Source: JAEUNJ01 sp052035955
Lineage (GTDB): Bacteria; Pseudomonadota; Gammaproteobacteria; Burkholderiales; Rhodocyclaceae
Length of the DNA: 5,411 nucleotides
Assembly: GCA_052035955.1 (NCBI GenBank)
Contig: JBPOHD010000086.1
Location: 1 to 5,411, forward strand
Reading direction: 5' to 3'
The notes beneath the pieces are model-generated. The model was given only the letters and a program-made list of their open reading frames with translations. It was not told where the DNA came from and did not search any database. This document shows, one piece after another, positions 1 to 5,411 of this stretch. Made by a program: the position numbers and the translations under genes. Within the stretch, counting starts at the first letter, position 1, and every line of letters starts with the position of its first letter.

Positions 1-780
1 ATGGTCGGCACCTCCGATCCCAAGGTCGCCTTCAAGGACGCCCAGCAGGCCTTGCTGGTCGGCGCCCGGCCGCGCGGCCCCGGCATGGAGCGCAAGGACC
101 TGCTGCTCGAGAACGCCAAGATCTTCATCGAGCAGGGCAAGGCGATCGACGAGGCCGCCGCCCGTGACCTGAAACTGATCGTGGTCGGCAACCCGGCCAA
201 CACCAACGCCCTGATCGCCATGAACACGGCGAAGAGCCTGCCGAAGACCGCCTTCACGGCCATGCTGCGCCTCGATCACAACCGTGCCATTTCGCAACTG
301 GCCGCGCGTACCAAGGCCGCCGTCACCGATATCGAGAAGATGGTGGTATGGGGCAACCATTCGCCCACCATGTATCCGGACATCCGCTTCTGCACGGTCG
401 GCGGCAAGGCCGCCCCGGCGCTGGTGAACGACGAGGCCTGGTACAAGAACGAATACATCCCGAAGGTCGGCAAGCGCGGCGCCGCCATCATCGAAGCCCG
501 CGGCCTCTCCTCCGCCGCCTCGGCCGCCAATGCCGCCATCGACCACATGCGCGACTGGAATCTGGGCACCAACGGCAAGTGGGTCACCATGGGCGTCCCC
601 TCCGATGGCTCCTACGGCGTTCCGGAAGGCATGATCTACGGCATGCCCTGTACCTGCGCGAACGGCAAGTGGGAAGTCGTCAAGGGACTGGAGATCGATG
701 CCTTCTCGCGCGAGAAGATGGACTTCACCCTGAAGGAACTTCAGGAAGAGCGCGACGGCGTCAAGCACCTCTTCGGCTGA
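1..780 (+). CDS. mdh: Malate dehydrogenase, 3' part (5' end outside window)
   Basis: NAD-dependent malate dehydrogenase interconverts malate and oxaloacetate in the cytoplasmic TCA cycle. The visible 259 residues match the family from about residue 68 of a roughly 327-residue protein, so the N-terminal Rossmann glycine motif is missing because the window opens inside the gene. The ATG at position 1 is therefore probably an internal Met. Substrate-binding arginines are R25 and R31 (in GARPRGPGMER), followed by the NAD/substrate loop VVGNPANTN (N64), the catalytic aspartate D92 and substrate Arg R95 in LDHNRA, and the catalytic histidine H120 in WGNHSPTMYPD. The C-terminal domain ends in a conserved-looking EERDGVKHL tail. 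These motifs fit the longer, betaproteobacterial MDH type rather than the 312-residue E. coli type. The CitE-like gene follows after 39 bases in the same direction, suggesting cotranscription. The identification is firm; only the 5' end is unknown. Confidence 0.96.
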   Translation: MVGTSDPKVAFKDAQQALLVGARPRGPGMERKDLLLENAKIFIEQGKAIDEAAARDLKLIVVGNPANTNALIAMNTAKSLPKTAFTAMLRLDHNRAISQLAARTKAAVTDIEKMVVWGNHSPTMYPDIRFCTVGGKAAPALVNDEAWYKNEYIPKVGKRGAAIIEARGLSSAASAANAAIDHMRDWNLGTNGKWVTMGVPSDGSYGVPEGMIYGMPCTCANGKWEVVKGLEIDAFSREKMDFTLKELQEERDGVKHLFG

Positions 781-819
781 CGCACCGGGGCACACGGCGG
801 GACAGGGGCAGCAGGCCAC

Positions 820-1812
820 ATGGGCGCGCATCTCCATCCCGCCGCCGTCCTTTACGAGGGGAGCAAGCCCTTCCCCGCGCTGCCCGCCTGCGAGCATTAC
901 GCAGGCTCCGAGAAACTGATCCGCAAGGCCCTGCAGCTGCAGCAGGAGATGGGGCCCGTCTTCGACGTGACCGGCGACTGCGAGGACGGCGCGCCGGCCG
1001 GCGGCGAGGCCGCCCACGCCGCCATGATCGCTGGCCTGCTGCTGGACCCGGCCAACCGCCACGGCCGCTTCGGCGCCCGCATCCATGACGTGACTCACCC
1101 GGCCTGGCGCGAGGAGCTGGAAACCCTCGTCTCCCGGGCCGGCAGCGCCCTGGCCTACATCGTGCTGCCCAAGGTGACCAGCGCCGACGATGCCCTGACC
1201 CAGATTTCCGCGCTGGCCGAGTTGGGCAAGCGTTACGGCATCGCCCGCCGCATCCCCGTACATGTGCTGATCGAGACCCCCGGGGCGCTGCGCGAGGCCT
1301 GGCAGATCGCCGCCTTGCCGGAGGTGGAATCGATCGACTTCGGGCTGATGGATTTCGTCAGCGCCCACCACGGCGCCATCCCCGCCGCGGCCATGCGCTC
1401 CCCGGGCCAGTTCGAGCACCCGCTGATCGTCCGCGCCAAATGCGAGATCGCCGCCGCCGCCCTCGGCAACGGGGTGGTGCCGGCCCACAACGTGACCACG
1501 GAAATCCGGGACACGGGAGTGGTCCGGGAGGACGCCCGCAGGGCCCGCCAGGAATTCGGCTTCCTGCGCATGTGGAGCATCCACCCGAGCCAGATCCAGC
1601 CCATCGTCGACGCGATGCGGCCCGATTTCGCCGAGGTCGCCGAAGCGGCGGCCATCCTCATCGCGGCCCAGAACGCCGCCTGGGGACCGATACAGCGCGA
1701 CGGGCGCCTGCACGACCGGGCCTCCTACCGCTATTACTGGGAACTTCTGCAGCGGGCCAAGGCCACAGGGATGAGCATCCCGGCCGATGCCCGCGTGCGT
1801 TTCTTCAACTGA
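820..1812 (+). CDS. CitE-like acyl-CoA lyase (HpcH/HpaI aldolase/citrate lyase superfamily)
   Basis: This 330-residue protein has the motifs of the CitE/malyl-CoA lyase TIM-barrel family, Mg-dependent enzymes that cleave or hydrolyse beta-hydroxyacyl-CoAs. Visible are DCEDG (53-57, equivalent to the usual DLEDAV), R87 in GARIHD (likely carboxylate/CoA-binding Arg), the metal ligand E152 in LIETPGAL, a second acidic ligand D178 in FGLMDF, and the signature IHPSQI (254-259). It is divergent: the usual N-terminal RS-LFVP start is absent, and AHNV (222-225) stands where many CitE proteins carry an Asp-containing DGPY-like segment. The start is constrained, because the mdh stop lies in the same frame 39 bases upstream with no ATG, GTG or TTG between. 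The ribosome site is weak (AGGGG at 804-808, 11 bases away, or GCAGG at 811-815). No citC, citD or citF is nearby, so a citrate lyase beta subunit is unlikely. Substrate unknown: malyl-, citramalyl- or citryl-CoA are candidates. Confidence 0.88.
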   Translation: MGAHLHPAAVLYEGSKPFPALPACEHYAGSEKLIRKALQLQQEMGPVFDVTGDCEDGAPAGGEAAHAAMIAGLLLDPANRHGRFGARIHDVTHPAWREELETLVSRAGSALAYIVLPKVTSADDALTQISALAELGKRYGIARRIPVHVLIETPGALREAWQIAALPEVESIDFGLMDFVSAHHGAIPAAAMRSPGQFEHPLIVRAKCEIAAAALGNGVVPAHNVTTEIRDTGVVREDARRARQEFGFLRMWSIHPSQIQPIVDAMRPDFAEVAEAAAILIAAQNAAWGPIQRDGRLHDRASYRYYWELLQRAKATGMSIPADARVRFFN

Positions 1813-1833
1813 ACCAATCACCCTGCCACCCAC

Positions 1834-1838
1834 GAGGA
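1834..1838 (+). promoter_or_regulatory. Ribosome binding site of acnB
   Basis: GAGGA lies 8 bases before the ATG at 1847. It decides the acnB start: the frame is open upstream to an ATG at 1787, but that start would overlap the end of the CitE-like gene and add 20 residues with no resemblance to AcnB. Confidence 0.8.
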
Positions 1839-1846
1839 CACCCACC

Positions 1847-4456
1847 ATGCTGCAAGCCTACCGTGCCCACGTCGCCGAGCGCGCCGCCCTCGGCATCCCG
1901 CCCCTGCCCCTCTCCAAGCAGCAGACCGAGGAACTGGTCGGCCTGCTGAAGAATCCCCCCGCCGGCGAGGAAGCCTTCCTGGTCGACCTGATCACCAACC
2001 GGGTCCCGGCCGGCGTCGATGACGCCGCCAAGGTCAAGGCCGCCTTCCTGGAGGCCGTCGCCAAGGGTACCCAGGCCTGCGCACTGATCTCCCGCGAGAA
2101 GGCCACCGAGCTGCTCGGCACCATGCTGGGCGGCTACAACGTGAAGCCCCTGATCGACCTGCTGGACGACGCCGCGGTCGGCACCGTCGCCGCCAGGGGA
2201 CTCAAGTTCACGTTGCTGATGTTCGACTACTTCAACGACGTGGCCGAGAAGGCCGCCGCCGGCAATGCCAACGCCAAGGCGGTCATGCAGTCCTGGGCCG
2301 ACGCCGAGTGGTTCACCTCGCGACCGGAAGTGCCCAAGTCCATCAAGGTCACGGTCTTCAAGGTGACCGGCGAGACCAACACCGACGACCTCTCCCCGGC
2401 GCCGGACGCCTGGAGCCGGCCGGACATCCCCCTCCATGCCGTCGCCATGCTGAAGAACCCCCGCCCCGGCATCGAGCCGGAGAAGGCCGGCGAGCGCGGA
2501 CCGATGAAGACCATCGAGGCCCTCAAGGCCAAGGGCCATCCCGTCGCCTATGTCGGCGACGTCGTGGGCACCGGCTCCTCGCGCAAGTCCGCCACCAACT
2601 CCGTGTTGTGGTGGACCGGCGAGGACATCCCCTTCGTGCCCAACAAGCGCTTTGGCGGCGTCTGCCTGGGCGGCAAGATCGCCCCCATCTTCTTCAACAC
2701 CCAGGAGGATGCCGGCGCCCTGCCCGTCGAGATCGACGTCGCCAAGATGGACATGGGCGACGTGGTCGAGCTGCAGGTGGACCACGCCACCGCCGTCGTC
2801 AAGGCGCTGAAGGATGGCGCGGTCATCGCCGAGGCGCCCCTGAAGACCGCCGTGCTGCTCGACGAGGTACGCGCCGGCGGCCGCATCAATCTGATCATCG
2901 GCCGCGCCCTGACGGCCAAGGCCCGCGAGTTGCTGAAGCTGCCCGCCTCCACCCTTTTCCGGCTGCCCGTCGCCCCCAAGGACAGCGGCAAGGGCTACAG
3001 CCTCGGCCAGAAGATGGTCGGCCGCGCCTGCGGCCTGCCCGAGGGCAAGGGCGTACGCCCCGGCACCTACTGCGAGCCGCGCATGACTTCCGTCGGCTCC
3101 CAGGACACTACCGGCCCCATGACCCGCGACGAGCTGAAGGACCTGGCCTGCCTGGGCTTCTCCGCCGACCTGGTCATGCAGTCCTTCTGCCACACCGCCG
3201 CCTACCCGAAGCTGGTGGACGTGAAGACCCACCGCACCCTGCCCAGCTTCATCACCGCCCGCGGCGGTGTCAGCCTGCGGCCCGGTGACGGCGTCATCCA
3301 CTCCTGGCTGAACCGCTTCCTGCTGCCGGATACCGTCGGCACTGGCGGCGACTCCCATACCCGCTTCCCCATCGGCATCTCCTTCCCGGCCGGCTCCGGC
3401 CTCGTGGCCTTCGCCGCCGCCACCGGCGTCATGCCGCTGGACATGCCGGAATCGGTGCTGGTGCGCTTCAAGGGTTCCCTGGCCGAGGCCGGCGCCCGCG
3501 GCATCACGCTGCGCGACCTGGTGAACGCCATCCCCTACTACGCCATCAAGCAGGGGCACCTGACGGTCGCCAAGCAGGGCAAGAAGAACCTCTTCTCCGG
3601 CCGCATCCTGGAGATCGAGGGACTGCCGGACCTGAAGGTGGAGCAGGCCTTCGAGCTGACCGACGCCTCCGCCGAGCGTTCCGCCGCCGGCTGCACCGTG
3701 CGCCTGAACAAGGAGCCCGTGGTCGAGTACCTGAAGTCCAACATCACGCTGATGAAGTGGATGATCGCCGAGGGCTACGAGGACAAGCGCACCCTGGGCC
3801 GCCGCATCAAGGCCATGGAGGACTGGATCGCCAACGGCACCCTGCTCGCCCCGGATGCCGACGCCGAGTACGCCGCTGTCATCGAGATCGACCTGGCCGA
3901 CGTGAAGGAGCCCATCCTCGCCTGCCCGAACGACCCGGACGACGTGAAGCTGCTGTCCGAGGTGGCCGGCGACAAGATCGACGAGGTCTTCATCGGCTCC
4001 TGCATGACCAACATCGGCCACTTCCGAGCCGCCGGCAAGGTGCTGGACGGCAAGAGCGACATCCCGACCCGCCTGTGGATCGCCCCGCCCACCCGCATGG
4101 ACGCCATGATCCTGAACGAGGAGGGCTACTACGCCATCCTGGGCAAGTCCGGCGCCCGCATGGAGATGCCCGGCTGCTCCCTGTGCATGGGCAACCAGGC
4201 CCAGGTCAGGAAGGGCAGCACGGCGGTGTCCACCTCGACGCGCAACTTCCCGAACCGCCTGGGCATCGACACCCGCGTTTACCTCAGCTCCGCCGAACTG
4301 GCCGCGGTGGCGGCCCTGATGGGCAAGCTGCCCACCGTGGCCGAATACGTGGAGCAGGTGAAGGCGGTGAATGCCAAGGCCGCAGACGTCTATCGCTACA
4401 TGAACTTCAACCAGATCGCCGACTTCCAGGACGTGGCCGATACGGTCACGGTCTGA
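1847..4456 (+). CDS. acnB: Bifunctional aconitate hydratase 2 / 2-methylisocitrate dehydratase
   Basis: AcnB isomerises citrate to isocitrate through cis-aconitate in the TCA cycle, and in many proteobacteria also hydrates 2-methyl-cis-aconitate. At 869 residues it is close to the 865 of E. coli AcnB. The order is the B-type one: N-terminal HEAT-like domain (about 1-160), swivel domain (about 161-380), then the three core [4Fe-4S] domains. Active-site features are the substrate Arg R191 in DDLSPAPDAWSR, the swivel loop GTGSSRKSATNS (241-252), SVGSQDTTGPMTR (415-427), GGDSHTRFP (500-508), and the three cluster ligands C719 (GSCMTN), C777 and C780 (PGCSLCMGN), near E. coli positions 710, 769 and 772. 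All key residues are present, so the enzyme should be active. The start is set by the ribosome site at 1834-1838. It lies 34 bases after the CitE-like gene and is followed by a strong terminator. E. coli AcnB is also an iron-sensitive mRNA-binding protein; whether this one is cannot be seen. Confidence 0.97.
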   Translation: MLQAYRAHVAERAALGIPPLPLSKQQTEELVGLLKNPPAGEEAFLVDLITNRVPAGVDDAAKVKAAFLEAVAKGTQACALISREKATELLGTMLGGYNVKPLIDLLDDAAVGTVAARGLKFTLLMFDYFNDVAEKAAAGNANAKAVMQSWADAEWFTSRPEVPKSIKVTVFKVTGETNTDDLSPAPDAWSRPDIPLHAVAMLKNPRPGIEPEKAGERGPMKTIEALKAKGHPVAYVGDVVGTGSSRKSATNSVLWWTGEDIPFVPNKRFGGVCLGGKIAPIFFNTQEDAGALPVEIDVAKMDMGDVVELQVDHATAVVKALKDGAVIAEAPLKTAVLLDEVRAGGRINLIIGRALTAKARELLKLPASTLFRLPVAPKDSGKGYSLGQKMVGRACGLPEGKGVRPGTYCEPRMTSVGSQDTTGPMTRDELKDLACLGFSADLVMQSFCHTAAYPKLVDVKTHRTLPSFITARGGVSLRPGDGVIHSWLNRFLLPDTVGTGGDSHTRFPIGISFPAGSGLVAFAAATGVMPLDMPESVLVRFKGSLAEAGARGITLRDLVNAIPYYAIKQGHLTVAKQGKKNLFSGRILEIEGLPDLKVEQAFELTDASAERSAAGCTVRLNKEPVVEYLKSNITLMKWMIAEGYEDKRTLGRRIKAMEDWIANGTLLAPDADAEYAAVIEIDLADVKEPILACPNDPDDVKLLSEVAGDKIDEVFIGSCMTNIGHFRAAGKVLDGKSDIPTRLWIAPPTRMDAMILNEEGYYAILGKSGARMEMPGCSLCMGNQAQVRKGSTAVSTSTRNFPNRLGIDTRVYLSSAELAAVAALMGKLPTVAEYVEQVKAVNAKAADVYRYMNFNQIADFQDVADTVTV

Positions 4457-4510
4457 GTTTCGGTCCGGAGCGGCGCCCGTGGTTCCGGGGCGCGCTCCGA
4501 CAGGGCAACA

Positions 4511-4532
4511 ACGCCGGCACATCCGCCGGCGT
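4511..4532 (+). repeat. Inverted repeat / RNA hairpin in the acnB 3' region
   Basis: ACGCCGGC (4511-4518) pairs perfectly with GCCGGCGT (4525-4532) around the 6-base loop ACATCC. It lies 55 bases after the acnB stop and only 3 bases before the terminator stem. It may act as an accessory terminator hairpin or as a 3'-end stabilising structure. It has no T-run of its own. Confidence 0.6.
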
Positions 4533-4535
4533 CCG

Positions 4536-4569
4536 GCGCCCCCGCCCACAAGGCGGGGGCGCGTTTCTT
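4536..4569 (+). terminator. Probable Rho-independent terminator after acnB
   Basis: A perfect 11-bp stem (GCGCCCCCGCC at 4536-4546 with GGCGGGGGCGC at 4552-4562) closes the 5-base loop CACAA. It is followed by GTTTCTT, a short interrupted T-tract. The stem is very stable and the position, 80 bases after the acnB stop, suits the end of the mdh-CitE-acnB transcript. Read from the - strand no T-run follows the stem, so it would act mainly on + strand transcription, though such a stem could still stall the convergent transcript. Confidence 0.8.
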
Positions 4570-4638
4570 GCGTCCCAGCCTCGGCCTTACAGCAACCGTC
4601 CAGGTGCCGCGCGGCCACAACCCCTGGGGAGCGAAGCG

Positions 4639-4812
4639 TCAGGGCCTTGGTTCGTCAGCCGCCGGCGGCACGGAGGGTAAAGACTGGAACAGTTCGCGAA
4701 TTCGCGCCTCTGCGCACGCCAGAAGCTTCGGATTCTGCTGGTACGCCGCGAGAAGGAAGGCGCGATTTGCCTCGATCTCGCGAATGAGCCGCAGGTTGTC
4801 GTCAGCCGTCAT
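4639..4812 (-). CDS. Small 57-residue helical protein of unknown function, partner of the nucleotidyltransferase gene
   Basis: This short frame begins MTADDNLRLIREIEANRAFL and ends in a proline-rich tail (SLPSVPPAADEPRP, residues 44-57). Residues about 5-24 and 29-43 are rich in Leu, Ala, Glu and Arg, with hydrophobic spacing that suggests two amphipathic helices. No membrane segment or signal peptide is visible. Two features argue that it is real. Its ATG overlaps the stop of the upstream nucleotidyltransferase gene in the classic ATGA arrangement (4809-4812), and GGGGAGG (4823-4817 on the - strand) sits 4 bases before the start, so translation is probably coupled. I do not recognise the family. 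By context it could be the small regulatory or antitoxin-like partner of the nucleotidyltransferase, but nothing in its sequence proves this. It stops 77 bases from the acnB terminator stem, in convergent orientation. Confidence 0.72.
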   Translation of the reverse strand: MTADDNLRLIREIEANRAFLLAAYQQNPKLLACAEARIRELFQSLPSVPPAADEPRP

Positions 4813-5303
4813 GGCGCCTCCCCGGCCTTCAGCTTCTTCAAAGCCTCGATGTCCACCGCGTCCTTGCCACGGCCGGTGCCCGTCTTCATTTCGATCAGGT
4901 GATCGATGGACGCTACAGGAATGCCATGCGGTCCAACCTCGATGATAATCGCATCACGGCGCAAGTCGGCATAGGGTACTTTGGGCTTGACCAGAACGTC
5001 GATCACGGTCGCGACTGCATCGGGACTGCGCAGGCTGAACGCCAGCATGCCCTTTTCCCGGTGCCACTGGTCGATCAACGCGGGTTGCCGCAGCGAGCCG
5101 ATGGGTACGGGCACCGTCGGTCGAAGACCGGCCGCTTCGGCGGCGGCAATGAAACGGTCGAGGTTGGCTTCATCCATCGCCAATACCACGTCGACATCCA
5201 TGGTGACCCGTTGATAGCCGTGCAAGGCGACGGCCAGTCCGCCGACAAGGACGAAATCCACCTGGTTGGACGACAGCAAATCGATCAGATCGAACATACC
5301 CAT
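4809..5303 (-). CDS. Minimal nucleotidyltransferase-fold protein (AbiEii/MNT-like)
   Basis: This 164-residue protein carries the polymerase-beta-type nucleotidyltransferase core. The glycine pair and following helix GGLAVALHG (21-29) lead into R32, T34 and the metal-binding pair D36/D38 in RVTMDVDVV. A third acidic candidate is D102 in VIDVL. The C-terminal part has SIDHLIEMKTGTGRGKDAVD (132-151), the conserved Lys/Arg-Lys-Asp pattern seen in AbiEii-like and related stand-alone transferases. Family members transfer a nucleotide to protein, tRNA or a small molecule; several are toxins or phage-defence effectors. The protein lacks the large C-terminal region of AbiEii toxins. The start is bounded by an in-frame TAA at 5315-5313; ATG at 5303 or 5297 are the only ATG choices, and neither has a clear ribosome site. 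Third codon positions use A/T more often than in mdh or acnB (for example GAT, CTT, GGT, CAA), which hints at a separate origin. Substrate and biological role are unknown. Confidence 0.85.
   Translation of the reverse strand: MGMFDLIDLLSSNQVDFVLVGGLAVALHGYQRVTMDVDVVLAMDEANLDRFIAAAEAAGLRPTVPVPIGSLRQPALIDQWHREKGMLAFSLRSPDAVATVIDVLVKPKVPYADLRRDAIIIEVGPHGIPVASIDHLIEMKTGTGRGKDAVDIEALKKLKAGEAP
4817..4823 (-). promoter_or_regulatory. Shine-Dalgarno sequence for the 57-residue gene
   Basis: Read on the - strand this is GGGGAGG, 4 bases before the ATG at 4812 and inside the last codons of the nucleotidyltransferase gene. A near-consensus site at this place supports translation of the small overlapping gene. 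Confidence 0.7.
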
Positions 5304-5411
5304 GGCCGTAACTTACCCGATCCGGCCATCGCCTTCCAGTGGCGCAGGCAATGCGCGGCAGTTCATGCCGCCGCGGCTGGACGATGCCCCTGGCGTAGAT
5401 CCGCGAAGCGC
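5304..5411. other. Region upstream of the nucleotidyltransferase gene, no gene supported
   Basis: These 108 bases must hold at least the leader, and perhaps the promoter, of the - strand pair, but I see no convincing -35/-10 boxes. TAAGTT at 5316-5311 (- strand) is at best a poor -10. A short inverted repeat, GCGGCA (5355-5360) with TGCCGC (5366-5371) around GTTCA, has no T-run. Several frames are open across the stretch, including one on the - strand that ends in TAA at 5315-5313, but none has recognisable protein character, and open frames this short are expected at this GC content. Confidence 0.4.

Noticed and set aside
1..3. ATG at position 1 as the true mdh start
   Set aside because: The protein would lack about 67 N-terminal residues including the NAD-binding glycine motif; the window edge is the simpler explanation.
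348..1088. A 246-codon + strand frame crossing the end of mdh and the start of the CitE-like gene
   Set aside because: Arg/Pro/His-rich translation typical of an out-of-frame reading of GC-rich genes, and it overlaps two genes supported by motifs.
1787..1846. Upstream extension of acnB to the ATG at 1787
   Set aside because: It would add 20 residues unlike AcnB and overlap the CitE-like gene, while the ATG at 1847 has GAGGA 8 bases upstream and begins with the typical AcnB N-terminus.
2308..3288. A 326-codon + strand frame inside acnB
   Set aside because: Arg-rich shadow of the acnB reading frame; no ribosome site or family motif.
4511..4532. Iron-responsive-element-like hairpin after acnB
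   Set aside because: The loop is ACATCC, not CAGUGN, and no bulged C is present, so it is annotated only as a hairpin.
1805..4618. A 937-codon open frame on the - strand opposite acnB
   Set aside because: It mirrors the strong G/C third-position bias of acnB. Its translation is a low-complexity Gly/Ala/Val/Leu/His/Asp/Gln-rich string without domain character, whereas the + strand frame is a complete AcnB with all active-site residues.
4479..4945. Two + strand frames (102 and 125 codons) over the terminator and the convergent pair
   Set aside because: They run through the terminator hairpin and lie antisense to the two supported - strand genes. Their composition is Arg/Pro/Ser-rich with no recognisable motif.
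5313..5411. Open - strand frame of 32 codons ending at TAA, as the end of an upstream gene
   Set aside because: Short, Ser/Gly/Pro/Arg-rich and without motif; other frames are open over the same stretch too, so coding cannot be claimed without more sequence.

Overview
The window looks like a piece of a high-GC proteobacterial chromosome, most likely betaproteobacterial. The malate dehydrogenase is of the roughly 328-residue betaproteobacterial/Burkholderia type, and the aconitase is of the AcnB type. Taxonomy is judged from remembered protein families, not from a search; a Rhodocyclales-like host would fit but is not proven.

Left part (1-4456, + strand): three closely spaced co-directional genes form a central-metabolism cluster. 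They are the 3' part of mdh (5' end outside the window), a divergent CitE-like (HpcH/HpaI aldolase/citrate lyase superfamily) gene, and a complete acnB. The gaps are 39 and 34 bases, which suggests one transcript. Malate dehydrogenase and aconitase B catalyse TCA-cycle steps on either side of citrate synthase. The CitE-like protein probably acts on an acyl-CoA such as malyl-CoA, citramalyl-CoA or citryl-CoA, but its substrate cannot be read from the sequence. No citrate lyase alpha or gamma subunit is nearby.

Junction (4457-4638): two hairpins follow acnB. The second has a perfect 11-bp GC stem and a short T-rich tail, and is a good candidate for the operon terminator.

Right part (4639-5303, - strand): a convergent two-gene module encodes a 164-residue minimal nucleotidyltransferase-fold protein related to the AbiEii/MNT-type superfamily and, overlapping it by ATGA, a 57-residue helical protein preceded by a strong Shine-Dalgarno sequence. 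The codon choice is visibly less GC-biased at third positions than in the TCA genes, consistent with an accessory origin. This pair is the most promising candidate here for something undescribed (toxin-antitoxin-like or defence-like), although that is inference. The last 108 bases (5304-5411) hold no gene that I can support.
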